From positions 434,001-498,000 of the forward strand of contig NZ_RKRE01000002.1 of NCBI RefSeq assembly GCF_003815015.1: a stretch of DNA of 64,000 bases, given 5' to 3'. Positions within the stretch are counted from its first letter, which is position 1. Every line of letters begins with the position of its first letter. The notes beneath the pieces are model-generated. The model was not told the origin of the DNA, did not search any database, and saw only the letters and a program-made list of their open reading frames with translations. The position numbers and the translations under genes were made by a program. The DNA comes from Thermodesulfitimonas autotrophica (GTDB taxonomy: Bacteria; Bacillota; Desulfotomaculia; Desulfotomaculales; Ammonificaceae). Below are positions 35,861-45,056 of this stretch, piece by piece.

Positions 35861-36382
35861 TTATAAAGCCACGTGGTGCCGGAAGGTAACCCGCGCAATA
35901 TGGCGTAACGCTTCATGCCAGGCTGGTCCCCGGTCAAAGACCATGCTGGCGACAAGAATCCCGATGAGCGCCCCGGCCAGAACCTCGTAAGGGGTATGAC
36001 CTACGGGATGCTCGGGTAAATCCACAGGGTTTGCAGGGTTATCTTTTTCCCGGAGTAAGGATTTAAGCAGCCGGGAATGTTTTCCCGCCAACCGTCGCAC
36101 ACCCATCGCGTCGTGCAAGACAATAAGGGCAAAAACCAACGCCAAGGCAAACTCTTCCGAATCGTAGCCCAGAGAAAAACCGATCGCGGCTACCATTGCC
36201 GTAACCATCGCGCTGTGGGCACTGGGCATACCGCCATCGCTAATGAGCCACGACCAGCGCCAGCAGCGCTCTTTCAAGTACATGTGAACCCCTTTTACGA
36301 ACTGGGCTACCCCGCAGGCAGTCAGCGGCGCGGTAATAAGCTTATGGTCGGCTAACCACCCTTTCAGGAGGTCCCAGAGCAT
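35861..36382 (-). CDS. DUF212 (divergent PAP2-family) membrane protein
   Basis: A 173-residue membrane protein of the divergent PAP2 family (acid phosphatase/vanadium-dependent haloperoxidase related, DUF212). Motifs: GGMPSAHSAMVTAM (PSxH motif), LHDAMGVRRLAGKHS and LPEHPVGHTPYEVLAGALIG with the catalytic-type His. Function is probably phosphate removal from a lipid or sugar phosphate. Confidence 0.85.
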   Translation of the reverse strand: MLWDLLKGWLADHKLITAPLTACGVAQFVKGVHMYLKERCWRWSWLISDGGMPSAHSAMVTAMVAAIGFSLGYDSEEFALALVFALIVLHDAMGVRRLAGKHSRLLKSLLREKDNPANPVDLPEHPVGHTPYEVLAGALIGILVASMVFDRGPAWHEALRHIARVTFRHHVAL

Positions 36383-36433
36383 AACTCTACCTCCAAAACA
36401 AAGCCGTTTTTTTTAGATAATCTTTCAGATAAA

Positions 36434-37116
36434 TTATAACTTAGAAAGATGGCCCAAGCTACCAGGAAATAAGGTCGGTAGCGCCACCGCGGACCATCCC
36501 CTCGCCTTCAGTCCTTCCAGTACCCCCGGCAGAGCAGATAAGAGCACCCGCGGCCGGTGGGGGATGAAGCTTCCGTCGTGGCAGAGAACGATCCCCCCAT
36601 CAAGGTCCGGACAGCGTAGCACCCGCTTTGTGACCTCTGAGGGTTTCACGCCCCACAGCCAGTCAAGGCTATCGCACGACCACAAGACAACCTCCATCCC
36701 CAGTTCCCGGGCTACCGCCAACGTCCACCGGTTTAAAAGCCCCCAGGGTGGCCGGAAGTAACGGGGCGGTTCTCCCGTAACGTCAGTCAGAATTTCTACC
36801 GCCAGCCTCATCTCGTAGCGCGTGGCCCGGTAGTTTAACAGGGGCTGGGGCCGGTGCGCAAAACCGTGGCTGGCGACGTGGTGCCCATCGCGCACAACAG
36901 CCCGTACCACTTCCGGATACCGCCGGGCTTCTTGGCCAAGAAGAAAAAGGTGGCCTTTGCTTCGTACCGGCGCAGCAGCGCTAATACTTTAGGCGTGTAG
37001 AAGGGGTCGGGGCCGTCGTCAAAGGTGAGCGCAACTTTGCCCGTACCCCTTGGACCGCGCCGCAACACCAGGCCTTCCGGAGAAAAACCTGGCGCAAAGC
37101 TCACCCGGCTACCCAC
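36434..37116 (-). pseudogene. Polysaccharide deacetylase (NodB domain), split by a frameshift
   Basis: Two overlapping frames together make one NodB-type deacetylase of about 227 residues. The first (37116 down to about 36937) holds [33 protein letters not shown]; the second (from 36937 to 36434) continues [28 protein letters not shown], then YFRPPWG and GGIVLCHDG. The match resumes exactly if one G is restored in TTGGCC near 36937. This means a one-base deletion, a sequencing error, or frameshifting at the preceding T-rich run. The gene starts with GTG overlapping the glycosyltransferase stop by 16 bases. No signal peptide is visible. If the shift is real, the product is truncated before the second metal histidine motif. 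Confidence 0.8.
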
Positions 37117-38255
37117 TCCCGGCCCGTTCCCCCTTTTTCCGCCAAACCGGCGAGCAAAGCGGCAGCGGCTTTAGCCGCTTCCGGTCGCGCCAATTGCTTT
37201 ATGCCCTGGCGCAGGGAACTCCCCACGCCGTCCTCGTCGCGCAGCACTTTCGTAACCCAGCACACCAGCTCTTCTAGGCTTTTCACCCATAAAGCACCGC
37301 CAGAGCGGACATAATAAAGGGCGTTCGCCTCCTCCTGCCCGGGGAGACACCGGTAAATGATAACCGGAAGGCCGGCCGCCGCCGCTTCTGCCAGCGTGAG
37401 CGCCCCCGCCTTTCCGACCAGAAGGTCCGCAGCGGCCATAAACTCCACCACGTTTTCCACAAACCCGTAAAAACGGAAACGGGGATCCTGGCCAAACCGC
37501 CCCGTCAACCGCCTCCAGACGACTTTATCTCTGCCCGTGACCACTAATACCTGGAGGGGAAGCGTGAGGTGGCGCAAGGCCGCACACATTTCTTCGATGG
37601 CGGCCACCCGGCTAAAACCACCGCCCATTACCAAAATCACCGGCTGGCCTCCGGCTAGGCCCAAACGCTGCCGGGCTACCTGCCGGTCGGGAACCGCCGC
37701 AAAGCACGGGTGGATGGGCACCCCAATGACTTCTATCTTCCCCGGGCTTACCCCGCGCCGGATGAGCGTTTGCCGCACACCCCCATCGGGAACAAGGTAT
37801 AAGTCCACCCCCGGGTGGACCCACTCCGCGTGGGCCGTATGGTCCGTAAGCACCATCGCCACGGGGACCTTCAACTCGCCCCGCAGCCGCAGCGTGGCGG
37901 CCACCCGCCCCGGCGTAGGAAAAGTTGCCACCAGCAGGTGCGGCTGAACCTCCGCCAAGAGCCCCTTCAGAGCACTGCGACCGAGGGAATCCAAAACATA
38001 ACCCTGCTCCCGCAAATGTTTGTCCGTTTGCCGGTAAAACCAACCGTAACAGCGGGGGAAACGCCGCACTAAAGAAAGATAGAAGTAGCGGGAAACAAGG
38101 TCGAAGAATGGGCTAACTAATTCGATAAAGTTATAAACGTGCGTTTCCCACGCCGGCCTGGTAATGGATATAGCGGCCTCAAGGGCCCGCGCCGCCTGCA
38201 GGTGACCGGCACCGTAGCCGGCACTCAAGATTAAGATGCGCGGCGAACCAGTCAT
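37101..38255 (-). CDS. MGDG synthase/UgtP-like glycosyltransferase (GT28)
   Basis: A 384-residue GT-B glycosyltransferase with the N-terminal MGDG-synthase motif [47 protein letters not shown], and the donor-site segment [37 protein letters not shown]. It probably adds a sugar from a UDP-sugar to diacylglycerol at the inner membrane face, making glycolipid. It overlaps the histidine kinase gene by four bases and the deacetylase by 16, forming a five-gene run from the response regulator. Confidence 0.9.
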   Translation of the reverse strand: MTGSPRILILSAGYGAGHLQAARALEAAISITRPAWETHVYNFIELVSPFFDLVSRYFYLSLVRRFPRCYGWFYRQTDKHLREQGYVLDSLGRSALKGLLAEVQPHLLVATFPTPGRVAATLRLRGELKVPVAMVLTDHTAHAEWVHPGVDLYLVPDGGVRQTLIRRGVSPGKIEVIGVPIHPCFAAVPDRQVARQRLGLAGGQPVILVMGGGFSRVAAIEEMCAALRHLTLPLQVLVVTGRDKVVWRRLTGRFGQDPRFRFYGFVENVVEFMAAADLLVGKAGALTLAEAAAAGLPVIIYRCLPGQEEANALYYVRSGGALWVKSLEELVCWVTKVLRDEDGVGSSLRQGIKQLARPEAAKAAAALLAGLAEKGGTGREWVAG

Positions 38256-39697
38256 TTACCTTCCCCTCCTATCTCTCCCTTACCCCTAGAAGCGGGGCAA
38301 GAAGGTTCGAAGGCCGCCGGTAAAAAGACCGTAAATTCACACCCGCCGCGGGGGCGGTTACGCACGCTAATCGTCCCCCCGTGCTCCTCTACCAAAAGCT
38401 TGCTAATCGCGAGCCCCAGCCCCGTCCCGGGGGATTCCCGGGCCGAAAGGCTTCCCGTATAGAAGCGGTCGAAGATGTAGGGGATATCCCCCGGCGGGAT
38501 ACCCGGACCTTCATCCCCTATCGTCACCCGCCATCCCTGCGCATCCCAGCAAGCGTTAACTTCGACTTTCCCGCCTTCCGGCGAAAATTTTACCGCGTTA
38601 TCCAGGATATTCGTGAAAATCTGGGCCAACCGCCCCCGGTCTGCCCAAAGTTCCCGCTGGTCCCCCACCGCCGCAAAATCAATTTTCACCTTTTTCTCCG
38701 CGGCCAGAGGAGTGAGCATCTCCACAACTGCATCCAGCACTGCCGTAGGGTTTAGCCTCTCCCAGTGAAAGCGGAGGCGCCCGCCCCGAAGGCGCGCCAA
38801 AGTAAGCAGTTCGTCAACGATACCGCTAAGCCGGCCCACCTCTCCAAAGACGCGGGCCAAGTAAGCAGGCTGGTCTGGTGGGGCGATGGTTCCGTCCAGG
38901 ATTCCCTGGATGAAACCCCGGATCGAAGTCAAGGGGGTACGCAGTTCGTGGGAAACATTAGCGAGAAAAGCCTGGCGCTCCTTATCCAGACTTTCAAGTT
39001 GCTGCGCCATCGCGTTAAACGCCGCCGCAAGGTCACCGATTTCATCCCGCCGCTTAAGCTCGACCCGGGCACCAAAGTCTCCCTGCCCCATACGCCGAGC
39101 GACCCGGCTCAACAATACCAAGGGATAACTGAAGTGGCGCGCGACAAAGTAAGTAGGCACAGCTCCCAACGCAAAAGCTCCCACCGCTGCCAACCAGACG
39201 AGCCCGATGCTCTCTTTGAGCGGTTCCTTCACGTCCGCAACCGGAAAAAATCCTACCAGCGCCCCCTCAGGCAAAGAAGTAGCGGCAACCATAAGGTCAA
39301 GGGAAGGATCCTTAGGATCGGTCAGGACGCGAGCGTACATACGCCCTTGTCTCAGGCAGGCAATCACTTGGTCCGCAAACCCCGGCTTGGGGAAGATCTC
39401 GAGATCGGGCGCGGTAGTAAAGAGTAACCTCCCCTGGGGGTCGAGAAGCCAAAAATGAACCCCTTCCAACCGGTCAATAAGTTTCAGCCCCCGCTCAAAG
39501 CCCGAACGGGACGTCCTCCCTGCAAAATGTTTCGCGGCCAGGACCGTCGCCTCCTGCAAGGCTTCCTCCAGGTTACGCCCGTATTCCCGGTAAAAGTAGC
39601 GCGTAAACAGGAAGGAAAGGAGGAGGCTTAGCGCCAGCGCAGTAAAAAGAACAATCGCCAGGTTTAATACCATCATTTTACTAAAAATCCGGTTCAT
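38252..39697 (-). CDS. Sensor histidine kinase
   Basis: A 481-residue membrane kinase: two helices (about 9-30 and 165-187) flanking a ~135-residue extracytoplasmic sensor, HAMP (about 188-240), HisKA with FLANVSHELRTPLTSIRGF (phosphorylated His), and HATPase motifs IFTNILDNAVKFSPEGG (N box), GDEGPGIPPGD (G1) and SPGTGLGLAISK (G2). It resembles PhoR/ResE-type kinases. ATG at 39697 with GGGGGA, overlapping the response regulator gene by 17 bases. Confidence 0.95.
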   Translation of the reverse strand: MNRIFSKMMVLNLAIVLFTALALSLLLSFLFTRYFYREYGRNLEEALQEATVLAAKHFAGRTSRSGFERGLKLIDRLEGVHFWLLDPQGRLLFTTAPDLEIFPKPGFADQVIACLRQGRMYARVLTDPKDPSLDLMVAATSLPEGALVGFFPVADVKEPLKESIGLVWLAAVGAFALGAVPTYFVARHFSYPLVLLSRVARRMGQGDFGARVELKRRDEIGDLAAAFNAMAQQLESLDKERQAFLANVSHELRTPLTSIRGFIQGILDGTIAPPDQPAYLARVFGEVGRLSGIVDELLTLARLRGGRLRFHWERLNPTAVLDAVVEMLTPLAAEKKVKIDFAAVGDQRELWADRGRLAQIFTNILDNAVKFSPEGGKVEVNACWDAQGWRVTIGDEGPGIPPGDIPYIFDRFYTGSLSARESPGTGLGLAISKLLVEEHGGTISVRNRPRGGCEFTVFLPAAFEPSCPASRGKGEIGGEGK

Positions 39698-40391
39698 TTT
39701 TGTCCCCCAGGACAAACTTATACCCTACACCCCATACCGTTTTGATTTGCCAGGAGTGCGCTAAACCCTCAAGCTTCTCCCGTAGCCGGTTAATGTGGAC
39801 ATCGACCGTTCTTGTATTCCCGGGAAACTCGAATCCCCACACCCTCTGCAAGAGTAATTCCCTGGTAAGTACCCGCCCGGGTTGCGAAGCTAAAAAATAA
39901 AGAAGCTCTGTTTCCCGCGGGGTCAGGTCCACCAGTTGACCGGCCACGGTCACGGTATAACTATCAAGGTCCACCACCAGATCGGGCAACTCAACCCGGC
40001 GGGACAAGCTCTTTGCCCGGCGGAGCACCGCCTTCACCCTGGCTACAAGCTCTAAAGGATCGAAAGGCTTGACCACGTAATCGTCCGCCCCAAGGTCAAA
40101 ACCGCGGAGCTTGTCGGACAGCTCACCCTTCGCCGTAAGAATGATAATGGGCAGCGGTGACCCGCGGCGGATCTGGCGGCATACCTCCCAACCGTCGATT
40201 CCGGGTAGCATTAGATCTAAGATTACGGCCTGCAGGTCATTCACTTCTTTTTCCAATAGCCGCAGGGCATCGGCACCACTACCGGAAAGCACAACCCGGT
40301 ATCCCTGATTCTCCAGGTACAACCGGATGAGCTCGGCAACATTCTGGTCATCCTCAACCACCAGAATGACCCCGCCCGTCTCAAGCCGCAC
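39681..40391 (-). CDS. OmpR/PhoB-family response regulator
   Basis: A 236-residue regulator with a receiver domain (acidic pair ILVVEDDQN, phospho-acceptor Asp in AVILDLMLPGIDGWEV, Lys in DYVVKPFDPLELVARV) and a C-terminal winged-helix domain (ELLYFLASQPGRVLTRELLLQRVWGFEFPGNTRTVDVHINRLREKL). A GTG at 40391, eight bases after GGGGAG, is a better start than the TTG at 40400. It pairs with the kinase downstream and may control the envelope genes that follow in the same transcript. Confidence 0.93.
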   Translation of the reverse strand: MRLETGGVILVVEDDQNVAELIRLYLENQGYRVVLSGSGADALRLLEKEVNDLQAVILDLMLPGIDGWEVCRQIRRGSPLPIIILTAKGELSDKLRGFDLGADDYVVKPFDPLELVARVKAVLRRAKSLSRRVELPDLVVDLDSYTVTVAGQLVDLTPRETELLYFLASQPGRVLTRELLLQRVWGFEFPGNTRTVDVHINRLREKLEGLAHSWQIKTVWGVGYKFVLGDKNEPDF

Positions 40392-40454
40392 TTTTCTCAA
40401 CTCCCCGACGCCAATTATAACATACCGGAGAAACTCAGCGCCCCATAAAGGCGG

Positions 40455-40486
40455 AAACGGGGAGGGCGTCCGGCCTCTCCCCGTTT
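40455..40486 (-). terminator. Terminator after the basic secreted protein gene
   Basis: AAACGGGGAG (40455-40464) and CTCCCCGTTT (40477-40486) form a perfect 10-bp stem with a 12-base loop just past the stop codon of the minus-strand gene. The T run after it is short. Confidence 0.65.
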
Positions 40487-40503
40487 CTCCGCGATAGCGG
40501 AAG

Positions 40504-40878
40504 CTATTTCTTCGTTGCTGCTTTCTGCGGTGCTACCGGTACCTTGGTAGCGGAAACGCCCCGCACTTTCTTCGGAACATAGTGCTTCTTAGCTACGACT
40601 CTTTTCTTCGGAACATAGCGCTTCTTAGCCACGACGTGCTTCTTTTTCGCAGCAACAGTCTTCTTTGCGCTTGCCTTTGCCGGCGGAACAGCTGGTGTAG
40701 CTCGCTTAACGCCCGCCTTGGGCTGAGCGGGCCGGGCCGGTACGGCACCTTGCTTTGTTGTAGTAGTTGCCGGGCTGGGCGCAGTTGCTGCCGTGGCCGC
40801 CGCCAGCGGTCCGGTGACCAGGAAAGCGGCGAGGGACAAGGCCGTTGCCCCTTTGAGGAGTTTTTCCTTGAAACGCAC
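40504..40878 (-). CDS. Secreted Ala/Lys-rich basic protein with VAKK/YVPKK repeats
   Basis: A 124-residue protein with a signal peptide (about 1-28, GATALSLAAFLVTGPLAAATAA), a Thr/Pro/Ala linker, and a strongly basic part where the units KKHVVAKK, RYVPKK, RVVAKK and HYVPKK recur (about 73-105). The composition resembles histone H1-like or cell-wall binding tails; it should bind polyanions such as wall teichoic acid or DNA. No known family. GTG start behind a perfect AAAGGAGGTGA. It lies between a two-component system and a second deacetylase gene. Confidence 0.75.
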   Translation of the reverse strand: MRFKEKLLKGATALSLAAFLVTGPLAAATAATAPSPATTTTKQGAVPARPAQPKAGVKRATPAVPPAKASAKKTVAAKKKHVVAKKRYVPKKRVVAKKHYVPKKVRGVSATKVPVAPQKAATKK

Positions 40879-41056
40879 ACCACTTCACCTCCTTTCCCTT
40901 TCCTCCAGGATAGCCGGGAATTTTAAACGGGGTTTTGCGTTCTTGTAAATAAAATGTAAAACCACCCGGAACACTCTTTAAAATAGGTGCTAGCGCGATA
41001 AAATTTCAGAGAGGAAACTCCGGCATACCTGGACTTTGAGGATGCGGGGGGTAAAC

Positions 41057-42148
41057 GTGAGCGAATTCCTGAAGGGAAGAAAAATGGTCGCTGGTACGGC
41101 TCTAGCCGCGCTTGTTATCCTTTACCTTCTGGCACCGGTGCTTATGGCCGCGTCAAAGGAAAAGCCGGGCTTGGCGTCACTACCAGCAAAAACGGTAGGT
41201 GCAGCGCATCCGGCTCCCCCTATCCCGTCGCGCCAAATAGATACAGCCGCGCGGGTCTATTACCACGGCAAAGTAGTCGTGTTGATGTACCATAACATAA
41301 GCCCTACTTACCACGGGCGCGGCACCATAACGCCGGAAACCTTCGCGGCCGAAATTTCCGCTTTGGTGCAGAGCGGCTACCATATTATCCCGGTGCAGGA
41401 GCTTGCCGCCTTTCTTCAGAAGCAAGCCCAGGTGCCGCCGAACGCGGTGGCCATCACCTTCGACGACGGCTATGAAGGCGTCTACCGCTACGCCTATCCC
41501 GTTTTAAAAGAGTTCCGGGCACCCGCAACGGTTTTCCTGATCGGCAGTTACATCGGGAAGAAGGATGGTTTTCTTACTTGGCCGCAAGTGCGGGAGATGG
41601 CGGCTTCGGGGCTTTTCACCTTTGGCGGGCACACCTTCAACGCCCATTACGGTGCCCCCACGGGACCCCACACCACCGCACCCGCCACCGTAGCCCGCAT
41701 TTATGATTTTGCATCCGGACGTAAAGAAACGGCGGCCGCGTACCGGACGCGGCTGTTTGCTGACTCCCGGCAGGCACAGGCGCTCTTTATCCAGGAACTT
41801 GGCGCCCCCACCCCCTACTTCGCCTACCCTTACGGGGCCTTCACCCCGGCCCTCGACGAAATTCTCCGCACTGCCGGCTACCGCTATTTCTTTACCACTT
41901 TGGGCGGCGCTAACCAGCCCGGTCAGGACCCCTATCACATTTACCGCATAAACGCCGGCGCCCCCTGGGTTACGCCGGAACGTTTAGTCTATACGGTGCG
42001 CTACGTAGCCTGGCTCTATAATCTCCCCCACCGGATGCCCCACATGTGGCTGCCCCGCTGGGCCAAAGACCCAGCGCTTAACTTGCTCAGGACTGAACGT
42101 TCCGCCTTCCCACCAACGGGAATCACAACGAAAACTGGTAAATTTTAA
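41057..42148 (+). CDS. Membrane-anchored polysaccharide deacetylase
   Basis: A 363-residue protein with an N-terminal anchor or signal (about 9-32, KMVAGTALAALVILYLLAPVLMAA) and a NodB domain: VVVLMYHNISP, VAITFDDGYEGVYRYAYPVLKEF, GGHTFNAHYG and PTPYFAYPYGAFTPALDEIL. It resembles IcaB/PgaB-like and other extracellular deacetylases that remove N-acetyl groups from cell-surface polysaccharide. GTG at 41057 after GGGGGG is preferred over the upstream ATGs. Convergent with the MFS gene; the stops overlap by four bases. Confidence 0.88.
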   Translation: MSEFLKGRKMVAGTALAALVILYLLAPVLMAASKEKPGLASLPAKTVGAAHPAPPIPSRQIDTAARVYYHGKVVVLMYHNISPTYHGRGTITPETFAAEISALVQSGYHIIPVQELAAFLQKQAQVPPNAVAITFDDGYEGVYRYAYPVLKEFRAPATVFLIGSYIGKKDGFLTWPQVREMAASGLFTFGGHTFNAHYGAPTGPHTTAPATVARIYDFASGRKETAAAYRTRLFADSRQAQALFIQELGAPTPYFAYPYGAFTPALDEILRTAGYRYFFTTLGGANQPGQDPYHIYRINAGAPWVTPERLVYTVRYVAWLYNLPHRMPHMWLPRWAKDPALNLLRTERSAFPPTGITTKTGKF

Positions 42149-43428
42149 CTTGCAGCACGCGCGAATCCCAGACCGCGTCTCTCCGCCTGCCGCCACCATA
42201 AAGCAGTAAGAATTCCCAGAAAAAGCGCAGCCCCGCCGCCAACAGCAAAGGCTGCCGGGACGCCCCAGCGGTGCGCTATTGTCCCCACCAGGAAATTACC
42301 CACCGGCGTGGTGCCCACAAAAAAGATAACGTAAAGACTCATTACCCGGCCCCGAAACTCGTCCGCCACGGCAAGCTGAACCAGAGTGTTGGCGGTACTC
42401 GCAAAGGTAGTCATACCTAAACCGGCGAGAAAAAGAAGCCACACGGCCTGATGGTAGCCCGGCCAGCACCCAAGAACTACCTGCGCACCGGCAAGAGTGA
42501 GGGCGCCTACCCCCAGCCACCAGCGCCTGGGACCGCGGCGGCTCGCCACGGCAAGGATAAGGCCTCCGGCAACCGCACCCAAACCTTGCACGGCGAGCAC
42601 GAAGCCGTAATCACCAACATTTTTGCCTAAGGTTAAGCGAATAAAAGCCGGCACCAGCACGTTGAAGTTTATGGCGAGGAGACTCAGCTCGGCCAGCAGC
42701 AAAAGGGGGAACAAGATCCCTGGCATCCGTCTCACGTAAGCCAGCACCGACCTTATCTCTACCCCCAGGGAGGCATTAAGGGAAGTTAACACGGCTCCGG
42801 AAGCGCGGATACGGAAAAGCTGGGCCAGCAGCACCGTAAAGGAAGCCGCATTGAGAAAAAAGCAGGCGGCCAGTCCCCACCGGCCAATAATGAGCCCCGC
42901 CAGCGCCGGACCGGCAATGCGGGCGCTATTAAAAAGGGCGGCGTGCAGAGAAAGCGCGTTCATTAAATCCCGGCGGTCAACCAAGCTGATGATGAAGGAC
43001 TGGCGGGCCGGCATATCAGCAGCGTTTAAAAGCCCCAGAAAAGCAGCGCAGCTCAATACTTCCCAGTAACGCACGCGGCCCGAAGCAACCAGCAAGCCTA
43101 ACAGAAAGGCGACAAGCATCATCCCCGTTTGGGTAGCAATAATCAAAGACTTTTTGGGAACGCGATCGGCAAGGATGCCGCCATAGAGGGAAAAGAGAAG
43201 CACCGGCAGAAACTGCACCGTACCGACGAGTCCCAGCAAGAAGGCGGAACGGGTGAGTTCCAGAACCAGCCAAGAAAGCGCCACCTGCTGCAGCCAGGTC
43301 CCGGTAACGGAAACAAGCTGCCCCGTCCAGTAGAGGCGGTAGTCCCGGTGGTAAAGCGCCGCAAAAGCCGGGAACCGTTGCCTTGCGACCCCGGTTGTTT
43401 CCGAAGGGGGAGTCACTGCGCCATCCAT
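42145..43428 (-). CDS. MFS transporter (EntS/enterobactin-exporter-like family)
   Basis: A 427-residue, 12-helix major facilitator. YRLYWTGQLVSVTGTWLQQVALSWLVLELTRSAFLLGLVGTVQFLP, then GGILADRVPKK and NAADMPARQSFIISLVDR, are typical of the MFS_3 (EntS-like) family of exporters. The substrate is not predictable. It is the last gene before the CRISPR array. Confidence 0.88.
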   Translation of the reverse strand: MDGAVTPPSETTGVARQRFPAFAALYHRDYRLYWTGQLVSVTGTWLQQVALSWLVLELTRSAFLLGLVGTVQFLPVLLFSLYGGILADRVPKKSLIIATQTGMMLVAFLLGLLVASGRVRYWEVLSCAAFLGLLNAADMPARQSFIISLVDRRDLMNALSLHAALFNSARIAGPALAGLIIGRWGLAACFFLNAASFTVLLAQLFRIRASGAVLTSLNASLGVEIRSVLAYVRRMPGILFPLLLLAELSLLAINFNVLVPAFIRLTLGKNVGDYGFVLAVQGLGAVAGGLILAVASRRGPRRWWLGVGALTLAGAQVVLGCWPGYHQAVWLLFLAGLGMTTFASTANTLVQLAVADEFRGRVMSLYVIFFVGTTPVGNFLVGTIAHRWGVPAAFAVGGGAALFLGILTALWWRQAERRGLGFARAAS

Positions 43429-43534
43429 GGAGGTATTTTACCAAAGCCGTCTGAGGAGAAACAACACGTGATCCTGCCCGGCCCTCATCTATTCAAAGAC
43501 GCGCCTAGGACTTGTAAGCCGAGGTAACGCCTGG

Positions 43535-45056
43535 TTTTCAATTCCTCGTAGGTAGGCTGGAAACCCTCATCCTCCTGCCCTTTTCTCTGCTCGTCTCGCT
43601 CGTTTCAATTCCTCGTAGGTAGGCTGGAAACCAGCGATTTCCTCCGGGCTCAGCTTATACGTGACCACGTTTCAATTCCTCGTAGGTAGGCTGGAAACCG
43701 CCTTCGTCGTGCGCGCGCTCGTGGAGACTGCTTCGTTTCAATTCCTCGTAGGTAGGCTGGAAACAAAAGTCACAAGCCGGTTCAAATCCGGCCACGCCCC
43801 GGTTTCAATTCCTCGTAGGTAGGCTGGAAACGATCATCGTCTTGCCTGAAGCGCCCGGGCCGTACCAGTTTCAATTCCTCGTAGGTAGGCTGGAAACTCT
43901 GCTGCGCCTTCCATAGCGCCTGTAGCCAGTCCGGTTTCAATTCCTCGTAGGTAGGCTGGAAACACCTGTTGGCATTCGTCACAGTTTTGTACAGGCACAG
44001 TTTCAATTCCTCGTAGGTAGGCTGGAAACGAATTTGACTTCGACGAATTCGCCCGCCAGCTTGGCGTTTCAATTCCTCGTAGGTAGGCTGGAAACCGTGC
44101 AGAACCAAGTCGACTTTGCCCGAAAGTATGCGTTTCAATTCCTCGTAGGTAGGCTGGAAACCTGGTGCTGGCCTTCGCGTTGAACGTAGACTTCTTGTTT
44201 CAATTCCTCGTAGGTAGGCTGGAAACCCTGACACCGGTAGTCTTGAATCTGGTAATAGGTGTGTTTCAATTCCTCGTAGGTAGGCTGGAAACAAAAGTCA
44301 CAAGCCGGTTCAAATCCGGCCACGCCCCGGTTTCAATTCCTCGTAGGTAGGCTGGAAACGATCATCGTCTTGCCTGAAGCGCCCGGGCCGTACCAGTTTC
44401 AATTCCTCGTAGGTAGGCTGGAAACTCTGCTGCGCCTTCCATAGCGCCTGTAGCCAGTCCGGTTTCAATTCCTCGTAGGTAGGCTGGAAACACCTGTTGG
44501 CATTCGTCACAGTTTTGTACAGGCACAGTTTCAATTCCTCGTAGGTAGGCTGGAAACGAATTTGACTTCGACGAATTCGCCCGCCAGCTTGGCGTTTCAA
44601 TTCCTCGTAGGTAGGCTGGAAACCGTGCAGAACCAAGTCGACTTTGCCCGAAAGTATGCGTTTCAATTCCTCGTAGGTAGGCTGGAAACCTGGTGCTGGC
44701 CTTCGCGTTGAACGTAGACTTCTTGTTTCAATTCCTCGTAGGTAGGCTGGAAACCCTGACACCGGTAGTCTTGAATCTGGTAATAGGTGTGTTTCAATTC
44801 CTCGTAGGTAGGCTGGAAACCGTCGAGTTCGTTGATAAGGTCGAATAACTCACCTTGTTTCAATTCCTCGTAGGTAGGCTGGAAACTGAATACAAGTATA
44901 AAGACGTATAAATACATACGTAGTTTCAATTCCTCGTAGGTAGGCTGGAAACCCGTTCGGGCGGCATGGCTCGGGCATCCGCCGCTTTTCCTTATAACCG
45001 GAGCGGTGACCGCTCGCGCTCTATTCGTTTCAATTCCTCGTAGGTAGGCTGGAAAC
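43535..45056 (-). CRISPR. CRISPR array, 23 repeats, 22 spacers (14 distinct)
   Basis: A 30-bp repeat, GTTTCAATTCCTCGT then AGGTAGGCTGGAAAC as written on the plus strand, occurs 23 times. Spacers are 35-37 nt, except the last (44953-45026), which is 74 nt. On the minus strand the repeat ends in ATTGAAAC, the classic type I/III 5' handle. The leftmost repeat has a changed first base (T for G), as expected at the leader-distal end. So the array is read on the minus strand, with the leader at 45057-45128 next to cas2. Spacers 12-19 repeat spacers 4-11 in order. Spacer 4 (43765-43801, copy at 44293-44329) resembles a tRNA 3' part. Confidence 0.99.
43765..44820. repeat. Tandem duplication of eight spacer-repeat units (2 x 528 bp)
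   Basis: Segment 43765-44292 and segment 44293-44820 carry the same eight spacers and repeats in the same order and have the same length; I see no difference between the copies. The likely cause is unequal recombination between repeats, or an assembly artefact. Confidence 0.97.

Noticed and set aside
36930-36960. Programmed -1 frameshift in the deacetylase gene
   Set aside because: The T-rich run is not a clean X-XXY-YYZ slippery site in the right phase, and NodB proteins are not known to use frameshifting; a deletion or read error is simpler.
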